Part shown: piece by piece, positions 1 through 10,494 of the stretch
Layout of the letters: each line of letters begins with the position of its first letter
Numbering within the stretch: the stretch's first letter is position 1
Assembly (NCBI GenBank): GCA_007026445.1
Contig: VDMD01000011.1
Span: forward strand, 1 to 64,000
DNA length: 64,000 bases
Reading direction: 5' to 3'
Source of the DNA: Schizophyllum amplum
Lineage: Eukaryota; Basidiomycota; Agaricomycetes; Agaricales; Schizophyllaceae
Position numbers and translations under genes: made by a program
Notes under the pieces: model-generated
The model's input: only the letters and a program-made list of their open reading frames with translations
The model's database searches: none
Told to the model about the DNA's origin: nothing

Positions 1-914
1 CGAGGGTGAGGGGTGACGCCGCGACGCCGCGAGGAGGACGGGAGGGAGCGGGAGAGAGGGGGTTCGAGTCGGCTCTCCAACGCCGCCAGGAGGACTGGGG
101 CCCTGACGCCGTGACGCCACTAGGAGGACTCCGCTTGACGCGTCACGGTGCGGAGGGACTGGGGCTCGACCCAACGGCCTTGTGAGTAGTTTCATATGCC
201 AACCTGTCCAGCCACCCTCCCTTATCCTGACCAGCGTGTAGACTTGTACTTGCAGTAGTACAGTATGTAGTAGTGGCAGTAGATACCCAATATAAGTGCA
301 TTATGCTTCATTATTATCGCTTGATTTGAGTGTCTGGGAAGCTGGTCTAGCTGCCTGCTATAAGGCAGTTAAGGCGACTTGTTGATTCCTGATGTGGCTG
401 AACTGAATCACGTGGGCAGATAGAAAACCTAGGTGTACTTCGTGCATTTGATGCTCTTCCCCTCTAAATCTTGAAGAATACGAGAGATACAGTGCTCATC
501 TATGGTATATAACTACACTGACATGGAGAATGAAGTGTGAAGGCGAGGAAGGGCACACCTTGCTCGCCGAGTATCAGTCACAGCTGGTGACATGTGTGAC
601 TTTTGTGACGCACGCTTCTCGCTTCTCGCTCTTGGCCGCGTCGCCGCGTCGCCCATCCTCCGTCACTCTGGTGTCCCTTGCTGCTTATACATTGCCTGCA
701 CTTCTCCTTTGTCCATCCAATTGCGTCTATGCCTGAACGAAGATGCTTGAGAAAGAACTGCGTGGATGGCAACAAGTGCCTGCATCGCAAAGGCAACAAC
801 GGTACACCGTATAGCGATGTGGCAGAATATGGTATGTGTATTCACCTCCGATGGTAAACAGAAATCGGCTTATGCAAGGCTATAGCACGTGTTGTTGTCC
901 ATCCAGAATGCTGT
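1..914. other. Gene-free left edge
   Basis: The first ~180 bases are GC-rich with imperfect repeats of a unit like CGCCxCxAGGAGGAC. The sequence then turns AT-richer. Only short frames without splice logic or recognisable protein motifs are present. It is the 5' flank of the gene starting at 915 and may include the left end of a KDZ element, but I could not place a terminal inverted repeat. Confidence 0.5.
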
Positions 915-1129
915 ATGGACAAGGACAGCACAAAACACACGTTCAGCTTCCATCACGTGGCCGACGAGGACCCGGACTACCTACCCCTTCCCCTCCATCT
1001 CATGCCTGTCGTAAGACGCGGCGGTTCAGCCACCAAGAAGAAGAAGAAGGAGACAGTAGAGGCAGAGATTGACATTGACGAAGACGAGGATGACCAGTAC
1101 GATGATTCCGACGAGGACGAGGGCGAGGG

Positions 1130-1164
<35 letters not shown>

Positions 1165-3431
1165 ACGAGGACGAGGTGGAGGACGAGGACGAGGTAGACG
1201 AGGTGGATGAGGTCGAGGACAATGAGGATGTCGACGCTGACATGGACATGGATGAGGCGGACATGGATGAGGCGGAGGACGAGGTCGGCAAGAACGACGA
1301 CACCTTCGAAGCCTTCGAAGACTCCTCTCCCAATACACCCATGCCCTCCTCTTCTCCTTCACCTTCTTCGCCCATCCCATCGTCCCCTGTCCATTTGCCC
1401 GCTTTGCCCGCACCTTCCCGTACTCGGACAGTGTCTCGCCAGCGTCAAACCTCACGACCTATCTGCGAGACATGCACATTGCCATATATTCCTAGCGATC
1501 CCAATGCAAAGGTGCGTAAATTGATACTAATACATTCCCGGACGCTGAGAGAGAATGATAGAAGAAGAGCGCATTTGCTGTACAGCCCAAGGAGCCGGAC
1601 GAGGCAGCTGTCCTCGCTTTACGAGAGGAATCGATGCGAGTTAAACAGGTACGTCAACCTCTTTTTGTTGTATTCATGACAATGACATTCCTTTACAGGA
1701 ATATGAAGAACTTCACCTGCGACCTGACGACAGAGCGGAGGATATCGTGAATAAGCTGCACATACAGGGCGAGGCGACGATGGTCGATCGTGGAAAGGAG
1801 ATGGCTATACTCATCAATGACCATCAGAAGTGCCGCTATGTGAGTGCGATTTTGTGTTGACATTCACTTTGTTGACCATGGACACTCACTAGTGGGCCCT
1901 CCGAGTCTGCTATGCTACCGAGGGGCACTCCTTTGGAATGTTCACGCACCAGTACACCAACATCGTCGCCCAGCCGACTGTTCCAAGGGGCAAGAAGAGC
2001 AGAGGCTTTCCTGTCCCCCAGGAGTATTGTCTGGGACTCAACGAGGGTCCTCTCGTCACTCTGATAATGGCGCTCATCCGACCTGACCATAGTCTGGTTT
2101 TTGCTGACCACAACGTTCTTCTTACCATCCACGTCAAGAGGCTACGACGGCCCTGTACGGCTGCCGATGCAAAGCCGGGAATGCATGTACGCCGTCGTCT
2201 CGCACTCCAGCATATAGCTAATGCTTCCAGCAGATCTACTATACGTTGTGGAGTGCAAGCCATGGCCCGGACGCGGTCTCCGAGCCAGATCTGGCGCGCA
2301 AGAAACTCAAGACCTGGCGAGTGCGCAAGTTGCATGCGTATCAGAAACAGAAGAAGATCAGTGTCGAGTCGCGGCCCATCGGCCTCTTCATGAGGAAGTC
2401 CCAGCATCTCTTCAATGGTATTGGCGCCCAGGAGAGCTGTGATGTGTGCTTCATGGCGCTACTGAACCCTTGTGCGCCCCTCACATGGGTTCTCGTCAAT
2501 GACAGCGTCTTTGACAGGCTGCTCAACGCGTACTTCGCATACGCTGCTGAGACGACCAAGATCGTAACTGGCTGGCCGCTCACCATCGTCCCTCCCAATA
2601 TCAAGACGGGAGCTTATTCGCCATTCCAGTTTCGGGAGGACGCCCACAGGAAGTTCCTCTTCACAGTCAAGTGCTATCGACGGACGCACGCATGGCTCGA
2701 CAGGGCTAGCATGGATGAGGCAATTGCTATCGGTGTACTTTGCCCACGAGCGAAGCACGCTTTGAGGTCCGCTGTTGCAAAAGGTGTGTCTCTTTTTGTC
2801 TTCGGCATCTGTGCTTATGATTTTTGCAGAATCGGACGATGTGGACCATCCGCACCAGCCGATGTCGAATGACTTTCCCGACGCGAAGGTTGTGCGCGCG
2901 GGGACCAAGAAGACCGCAGTCCCGGTATATATTTTCATGATCGGCGGCGTTGCATTCCACTCTCCCTTTGTCGCCGTATTTGGGGACAAATGGAAATATC
3001 CAACGGTGCGCCAAGGCGACTTTTCACTCATTTTCATTGCTCATCGGTGGTTGTGCCAGGCTATTTACAAGCCTCTTGTCGATCTTGACAAGATCCTCCT
3101 CGACAGTACGCTTGGGCCATTCAGCTTTCATGCGTTTTGCCAGATGGCTTTCGCCATCCGCGAGTCGGCGCAGTCACTTCCACAAGGCAAGATCGGGAGG
3201 CCATCCAACCGGATGATTACGTCAGGGGCGGGCAAGCGGAAGGTGCCGCTGGCGAAGGACATACGGGTTTCCAAGCGAGGGTACGTGCCTTCGAGCAGGA
3301 CCGCTCTCAGCCTGAACAAGAGGTCGGTGAAGCGCATGCGGGAGGATGAAGAAGATGAAGGACCGACAAAGAAGAAGGCGTCTACGTCGGCAGCCCTTAT
3401 GTCGCAGTGGCTTCGTACAAAGCCAACATAG
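915..3431 (+). CDS. Unknown acidic protein upstream of the KDZ transposase (possible transposon accessory gene)
   Basis: I do not recognise the family. A six-exon model joins cleanly: 915-1511, 1586-1648, 1699-1839, 1893-2186, 2234-2783, 2830-3431, with GT-AG introns, giving about 748 residues. Residues ~35-50 hold a KKKKK basic patch. Residues ~55-120 are an almost pure Asp/Glu/Gly tract. A Ser/Pro-rich linker follows, with a CxxC pair (CETC) near residue 188. The C-terminal two thirds look globular (for example WALRVCYATEGHSFG, GLFMRKSQHLFNGIG and a DVCFMALLNPC stretch). The end is basic (KRxxKRMRED, PTKKK), like a nuclear localisation signal, and finishes in SQWLRTKPT. It lies only 188 bp upstream of the KDZ transposase on the same strand, which suggests co-mobility. 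It has no premature stop or frameshift, so it is probably under selection or recently moved. Confidence 0.7.
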
Positions 3432-3619
3432 ATTTTATATGTACTCTGGTGTAGTCTGTTTGTAAACATCGCTTCTGATCTGTGCATGTGTAAGCCAGAA
3501 ATTACGCTCTTTGTTTGTGTATGCTTACAGGTTACCAAATGAGGATATTATTCAGCCTTCAGTGTTGGTGGGCGTGTTTGCTGCTGTCTTTCATCTGCCA
3601 TGACTCGTAACCTTTTGGC

Positions 3620-6600
3620 ATGAAGGACAAGAAGCCCAAATTGCACCAGCACAAGCCTTACAAGGTCACAAATATCGGTGCCAGCCCTTCCGGAAAAACT
3701 GTGAAAAGCGTGACGCGAACTGCTGGTCCCTCTGCGCGCGCAGCATCCAGTACCAGCACCTCCTCTGCCCCTCCGCCACATCCCGATGGTACAGACGACA
3801 CTTTCCAGCACACCTCCGCTCCAACCTTCTTGACGACCGCAGCTGCTGCGACTCCTTCTCCTTCCGTTCAAGCAAATGCGGGAAAGGTTCGTGATCGGAC
3901 TACAATGAGTCTGTTTTCTGGCTGACTCTGTGCTAGCCAAGCAACATCGCCGAGTTTGAGTCTGTCTATGACACTTTTCTAGACGAGTACCTCAGGCTAG
4001 AGGGTCGAGGTGCGACTGAGGACCGCGCAACATGTCGGACGTGCAAGGCTCCAGCACCACGTTACCGCTGTCGCAGCGACTGTATGGGAAGCTGGTTATA
4101 TTGTCAACAATGCATTGTTCGGAACCACCAGTCTTCCCCACTCCATTGGATAGAGGTGCGCCTTGCAGCTATTCCATGCTCTCTCAAGAAACTGATGATT
4201 TTACAGGAGTGGCTTGAGGCCGGCATGTATTTCCGGCGCACAAGTCTCAAGGCGTTGGGTCTTGTCGTTCAACTCAACCATCCCCCCGATGGCTACTGCA
4301 AGCTTCCTCGATCAGCCAACAGCGACTTCACGGTGGTGCATACGAACGGAGTTCATAATGTCGCAGTCAATTTCTGCCGCTGTGAGCGAACGCTCGAGCA
4401 TTGGCAGCAGCTCATGCGGTCGGCTTGGTGGCCGGGCACTATCTCGAACCCCCAGACCTGTGTTACCATTGCCTGCCTGCGACAGTTTCACAAGATTACG
4501 GCGCTGGGAAATCTATCCGCCTACGAATACTACAGAGCCTTGGAGGAACTGTCTGATGAGGGCAGCACATTTACGGGTGGCAAGGTGAGTATCTGCTTTA
4601 CTTCACTCGTTATGGTCATTGATCTAGCAAATTTGAAGGTCGACAAGCGCAAGGTTTTCGCATCCGTCATGCGGCAGTTTAGGCATCTCACTATGCTGAA
4701 GCGGCGGGCACGCGGGCATGCAGAAGATGGCATCCGAGAAACGAAGCCTGGCCAGCTTGCTCTCCCTTGCCCCGCTTGCCCTCACCCTACAAAAAATCTA
4801 CCCGCGGACTGGGCATTGGCACCGGCGAGTAAACAGTACGTGTTTGTCTTTGTCTTTGTCAGGGAAGGTGTTCAAGTCCCTGACTACGCATATAGACATC
4901 TTTATTATTTGTTTATTGGAGAAGATGCGAACTTCCGCCTTTCGAACACAATGGCTTCAAGCGAGGCGCACGATCCTGGTTTAGGCGACGGATGGGCGTA
5001 CTTCGTACCCCGGCAGGACTACCTGGCGCATATCCGCATGCATACGTCCGAGGAGGACGTAAGTGCTACCTCCATATGTGAATACACAGATCGCTGATGT
5101 TTTCTCTAGATCGCCAGCTGCTCCGGCTTCCAGGCTGTTTTTCTGGCTAACACGAAACGGAGCCTAGGACTACGCACGACTGGAGTCGGAGCTGTCTCCT
5201 GTACCCGTCATAACGTGTTTCGTGCCAATGGTGTTGGTGATCTTCAAAAAGGCGAAAGGTGAGCAGTTCGGGCAACATACATGGACTGAAGCTGATTTCA
5301 GAAATAGATTCAGCAATATGACTTACATTCTGGCAGCAGCCTTACAAGGACACGCTGTTAAGCATGTTGTCTTCTCGTACGACATTGCCTGCATCTTCGA
5401 GGTCAACCTGCCACGACGCGTCGAGACACTCCCCATTCATCTACGCCCTGCATTCGAGGGCCTCGATATCACGTACAGGGTTCCCAACTTCCACCTGCCC
5501 GACCATGAAAAGAAATGCCATGCCCCGTATTCATTCCATACGACGATCGGTGGTGGCAAGACAACAGGGGAGTCGGTCGAGCAGAATTGGTCCATGGTGA
5601 ACAAGTATGCTGCCCAGACGAAGCCCATGGGACCGGGCACACGTCAGGTGACTCTCGACGATGGGTTCGGCGGTCAGAATTACCTCCGCATCAACTCCTG
5701 GGGTGAGCACTACACCATGCCGTCAACCTCATCCACTCATGCGTCTCTAGGGGCCACTGCTCCTCGCCGCCTTACTGCTGGTGTCAAGGACTATGTCGGC
5801 GCATATGTCGAGTTCGAGCACTTGCAGCGCGGCTTGGATGAACATATGCCCGGCATGACTCAGCAATGGATCCAGGAAGAGCAGGAGTGGCAAGCGGATC
5901 GATCAAAGCCCTGCCCGTACGAGTTCCGTATCAATTGTGAGTCTTATCCCTGTTCGGAAGCGCGCCCTAGCTAAACATAATCTCAGTTGTCACCATGAAG
6001 GAAGTTGAGCTCGAACTCAACAAGGAAGAAGCCCTCAAGACCGGCAATGGCACGACGGTGCTGCAAGAGTCCACACCCAGCGTTTTCATCAAGCTTGGAA
6101 TGGATATTCAGAAACATCAGTGCGTGACTGCGTCTCATCCCTTTCCTTGTTGCAGTCACTCATTTTCTGCTCTTCATTCAAAGGCGCCTGCTTCTCGTCG
6201 AAGTGAGAGCATGCAAGAATGCAACCGCGTCGCAGGAGCTTGATATATCGAAACGCCGCACTGCACTCAAAAAGAAGATCACACGGTATCGTACGCTGCA
6301 ACGCATCTTCATGCCGTGTCTGCGAGAGGTGTTGTCTGCGTCCGATGTCGCAGACTTAGATGGCGATCTCAATGCGACGACAGAGTCGGTGCGCCTCTTC
6401 ATGCCATCTGATATTCCGCGCACAGACCTCAGGACCACGGCATGTGTCGACGGTCTGCCAACCGTAGAGGCACGGCTTCGCATCCCGGAGGCTACTGAAA
6501 ACCTAGAAGATATCCGCCGGGGGCTAAGGTCGAGGACGATGGCGACTCGATTTCGCAAGGCGAACGTTGTTGGTATCAGCGCAGCCACCCGGTCCCGCAC

Positions 6601-7386
6601 GCTTATGGACAGGGTTTCAAGAAGCATACAGACCGCTGTCGCCCATTATCGCGCCGCCTACGCAGCTGCGATCCGCCTGGACCCCATGGGAGGATGGACG
6701 AAGCGGCTGCGCCCGCTGCGGGATGATGATGTACGTGCACTGAACGAGCGTACACTCACGAGAGAAGAGCGGGCAGCCCGAGAACGGGCCCGTCAGCTAT
6801 CGCAGCTGGACTATGGAGATGAGGATGCTCTGGACATGGTCGTGGAGACCGTTACCGGTGGTGTCGAAAGGGGCGAGGGACAGAGGGTGCTGTCGTGGAT
6901 CTGGTACGACACGAACGCCGAGGAGCTGTCGGATACGAACATGCACGAGGGTGAGCAGATATGTTTCTTATCCAACATCGGCTTACTTACTATCCAACAG
7001 CGCTCCGAATCGAGTTCCTCAAGTCTCGCGCGCGTAGAGATCGTCAGCGGGAGGAGATTGAGCTCCTCGAAGAGGAGATGCGGCGCACACTGCAGTTTCT
7101 GACTGCCGACGCCAAAGAATGGGATGCGCGTGTCTCTGCACGGCCCGTTGCAGACGACGCAGTCGGCGATGGGATGCAGGCATACGCGCGAGAGCAGGCT
7201 GCCATCATCCGCCACCGGCGTACCATGTGGGAGGAGAAGTGGCGGCCAATACGCGTGCAGGCGGCGCTTGCAATGCAGCTGAAATTTGAACAGATATCAC
7301 TGCCTATGGACGACACCGTACTCGCTGAGCTAGAGCGCTTGGATGATGACGAAGGCGATGACGACGGCGACGACAACGACCTTTGA
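3620..7386 (+). CDS. KDZ-family (CxC2) DNA transposase, apparently intact
   Basis: This is a DDE transposase of the Kyakuja-Dileera-Zisupton group. About 11 exons encode roughly 1,080 residues. Exon 1 (3620-3886) is low complexity. Exon 2 from 3937 carries the CxC2 zinc cluster typical of these enzymes: CRTC, CRSDC, CQQC, then NHQSSPLHWIE. The family signature FTVVHTNGVHNVAVNFC follows near 4330. The putative catalytic triad is visible as Asp in FIGEDANFRL (~4920), Asp in SYDIACIFEVNLPRRV (~5385) and Glu in TGESVEQNWSMVNK (~5570). FHLPDHEKKC and MGPGTRQVTLDD fit the conserved core. The C-terminal third is a charged helical region ending in an acidic DDDEGDDDGDD-like tail before TGA at 7384-7386. 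All introns I checked are short and keep frame, and I saw no internal stop. It may therefore be active or recently active. Terminal repeats were not identified. Confidence 0.92.
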
Positions 7387-7580
7387 GAGTACTACTGTCG
7401 CCGGTCGGCGACGACGACGAGCTGTGGGTGCCGAGGAGGGGATACAGAGAACGCGGTCCTGGTGCGAGTGCGAGTACGTAGGCTCTCGCCTAATTAGATA
7501 ATATTATCACTTTCTATTACAACAACTGTAGGCTCATACGGCCATATGGCTATCTGCTCATATGGGCCAGGAAATGGTCC

Positions 7581-9014
7581 ATGGCCGATATGGCCAAATG
7601 TCGTGAGGCAATTGCCAGGCATACGGCCAGATTGCTATGGACAGACCACCATTTTCAGCTCGCCACGACCGTCGCTCGCCTTCCGGGCTTGGTCGAGCAT
7701 ATGCGTCCACCTAGGCGCTTCTTCCGCGTTATCCTCAAGGGCGCGGCGGACCTCTGCCTCTTGACTCCCGGCATCGACCGAGACGACAACAATGCAGTGC
7801 GCATCATCAGCGCGGAGGCCGCTGCTGAGTTCCTTTCGCTCTTGCTTGTTACACCACACACCCGTAACATTGTCTGCGCCCTCGAGACTGGTCTTTTAGA
7901 ATTTATGGTCGATCTAGATGCCGTGTGTCCCTCACATCGCGTTGTGCCAGAGCTCGAGGATCACCTCACACGTAGTCTCGTCCTTCCCATAGTCCTTCGC
8001 GCGTTTCGGCGACGCTTCGACGCTATGCAAGGCAACAAAAGGATGTCATCATACACGCAAGAACGCTTCCGGGATATGCTCCATGTCTTCAGTGACCAGT
8101 GGCGCGCGTACTCAGAGGCTATGGAAAACAAAGCTTGGAAGCGAGCTATATCCTGTAGCAACGCCAATGCGGTACGTCCCGGAACACAAGCGTGCGCAAA
8201 GTTTGGCTGAAGTTGGTGTAGAAGAACCATGACTCGACTATGCGCCCGTGCCCTTGCGGCGAAGAGTTCTATTGCTCGGCACGTTGCCAACGCGACCACT
8301 GGCGAGCTGTACATAGAGGCGAGTGCTGTCGCGAAGATGGTGTCTGGGGTCTCGACGGTGAGTTGCCCTAATTTCCAGTCGTGCATGTGTCATGTTGTTC
8401 GTTGTAGTCTAAGTACTATTTCCCCATTCCCCAGAACATGGACCTAATGTCACAACCGACAGGCGCAATTTCGCTCCGCGACGTGGCCTTCTTCATAGAA
8501 CGTGCACGCCAAATTATCAGGCGCAGCTGGAAAGCGATTGCTGTAGAACTGAAGTCCCTACTGTATGAGGGATCCCAGCAGGGCCAGCTCTACATCAGAG
8601 TACACCTTACTCTGCCTCATATCCCGCCAGACGACCAAGGAAACCCGTTCGAGCGGCAGCGGTGGCAAGTTGGCGACATGCTCAACGGGGACCGTGACAT
8701 TACCTCTGGCGCAATCTACGTTATAGCGAACTTCGTCCTTGGACAGACGGAGCTCGCACACGTTCTGCCTATAGTTTACGAGATCGAGCAGTTTATTCAA
8801 TTTCTAGGCGCTCGCGTCGAAACCGAGGTGAGATTGTGTGTGTTCATGACATATCGCCACCGCGCCATACTGATCGACTCTTTAGAGTGCGCGCGTAGAC
8901 GCAGCTGACAGTGGTCAGACCTCGGCAGGCGACGGTGGCATGCCCGACTCGCACATATCGTCACCAAATACGGACTCTAACCCGTCCGTCCCGCTACGCA
9001 TGTTACCCTCGTAA
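7581..9014 (+). CDS. MYND-type zinc finger protein
   Basis: The MYND finger spans an intron. Exon 1 ends near 8171 after AISCSNANA. The next exon supplies RPCPCGEEFYCSARCQRDHW and RAVHRGEC, the usual Cys/His ladder of this zinc-binding, protein-interaction fold. The first cysteine pair is imperfect (one Cys visible). Upstream of the finger is an alpha-helical region (ADLCLLTPGID, HTRNIVCALETGLLEF) as in many Agaricomycete MYND proteins. Downstream exons 8438-8828 and 8885-9014 give SLRDVAFFIERAR and a Ser/Asp-rich end, with stop TAA at 9012-9014. The open frame continues upstream of the chosen ATG at 7581 to an acceptor near 7512 (LIRPYGYLLIWARKWS), so the true start may lie further 5'. It follows the KDZ gene by under 200 bp on the same strand and could be part of the same mobile block or a host gene beside it. 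Confidence 0.75.
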
Positions 9015-9250
9015 CACGATGAAAGCAGAGAAGGATTCAGTAACGGGTGGCTATGAGCGAAAGTAATGAAAACTTTTCTGTATTCCGTTCCCCGTGGTGC
9101 GAGTCTAACAATGTAACTTATGCATACAGCGACGCCCCAACCCGCTATCCCACAAATATATAGATACTGATAAATAAGAAGCACAGCTCGCGATGGGGCA
9201 CCTTGAACAAAATCAGGAAGCAGAACGTCGAAGCCGGTCGAAGGATCCTT

Positions 9251-10376
9251 TCATAACGAGCGGCTCTGCCAGTGACGCTTGTGGCTCTGAAGAGCGCGCT
9301 TGCGCGCTACGACAATGGCGCCGTCGCGGCACACCTCGCCAGCGGGAACGCTGCCCATGCTCTGCCAGTAGCCAGAGCCGCACATCGACCAGGTCGACTC
9401 GGTGTCGCAGCGGATCTCGCCCTCCGTGCACGAGCCGGACGCCGCTGATGTTGTCGCCGCAGCCGTCGTCGTCACAGCGGTCGTCGTCGCTGCTGCAGTC
9501 GTCGTAGCGGCAGCAGTGGTAGTGCCCGCCGCACTGGTGGTACCCGCGGCGGTGGTGGTGCCAGCCGCGGTGGTGGTGCCTGCAGCAGTCGTCGAGGGCG
9601 AGGTGCCGGTCGCGCCACAGTCACCCGTGGGCGGGCCAATGGCGGTGTCGCCAGAGGCCTTCTCGACTTGGGAGCCGGGGTTCGGATATTCGACGTCGAC
9701 ACCCTCAGCGATGGTGCAGGTGTTGATGCCGGAGAGCTGCGCAACGAGCATATCCGGGTAGGAGCTCAGGCCGGCGCCGCTGCTCTCAATTGTGACAATT
9801 GCGCTGGAAAAGATCAGCTACAGATTCCCCAGATATAATAGAGAAAAAAGTACCAGTTCATGTACATCTCGCGGTTACCGACGCGGTTGTTCCAGGTCCA
9901 GGCAAAGATCTGATCACCGCCCGCGGCATCGGTGGGGATGTCGACGCTCATGGAGACAGGGCCGGTGCTGGCGGGGCAGTTGCCAATGAAGGACTTGATC
10001 ACTTTGAAGGTTGAGCCGCCGTCCTCTGAGAGGGAAAGCTGGCAAGAGCCACCCTCGTGAATAGCGCTTCCCTCGAGACTGCGTGTCACGTCAGCACGAC
10101 CGTAGAACGAAATATTTGAGGCGAGACGTACGTGACTGTCTGCGTCGAGCCGGCAGTCCACGTAGCGACAGACTCCTTGCCTGTGGAGTCGGACAGGTAG
10201 CCCTTGCACGGGTAGTTGGCACCGGTCGCGTCGAGAGGGCTAGTCATCGAGTAGTCGATGAGCGAAGAGTCCGTGTTCGGATTGTACTTCGAGCGCAGCG
10301 GGGTCGGGTTGGTCATCTCCATGTGCGCCGAGACGGCGGATGCGAGCACGGCGAGTAAAGCGAAGGTGTTCTTCAT
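9251..10376 (-). CDS. Secreted AA11-like lytic polysaccharide monooxygenase with Cys-rich C-terminal module
   Basis: This is a predicted copper-dependent oxidase that cleaves chitin-like polysaccharide outside the cell. Three exons: about 10376-10133, 10081-9854 and 9805-9251. A 17-residue signal peptide (MKNTFALLAVLASAVSA) is followed by the mature N-terminal His (HMEMTNPTPL), the first ligand of the histidine brace. The second His is in GSAIHEGGSCQLSL, and the axial Tyr region is WTWNNRVGNREMYMNC. VDVEYPNPGSQVE closes the catalytic domain. All of these match the AA11 pattern. A long Ala/Thr linker (~55 residues, TTAA repeats, probably O-glycosylated) leads to a Cys-rich module (CTEGEIRCD, SMCGSGYWQSMG, AGEVCRDG) resembling the small putative chitin-binding modules seen on some AA11 enzymes. 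The tail is basic. AA11 is commoner in ascomycetes, so the exact family deserves a profile check. Confidence 0.85.
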
Positions 10377-10471
10377 GACGGAATGGTAAAGAATGTATGG
10401 AACAATGGAAGAAAGTGGCGGAGAATCCGGAAGAGAACTGCGATGGGAAACTCACCATTGACCATGGTCTC

Positions 10472-10479
10472 AATTTATA
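10472..10479 (-). promoter_or_regulatory. Probable TATA box of the LPMO gene
   Basis: TATAAATT reads on the minus strand about 95 bp upstream of the LPMO start codon at 10376. It is a plausible core promoter; no expression evidence is available from sequence alone. Confidence 0.4.
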
Positions 10480-10494
10480 CCAGCGCCTCCGACA

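Noticed and set aside
977..1455. Minus-strand Ser-rich and Arg/Pro-rich frames
   Set aside because: Antisense of the Asp/Glu repeat tract of the 915-3431 gene; simple-sequence artefacts.
915..3431. Interpretation of the unknown gene as a TET/JBP dioxygenase
   Set aside because: KDZ elements can carry TET/JBP genes, but I see no convincing HxD...H iron-binding arrangement here.
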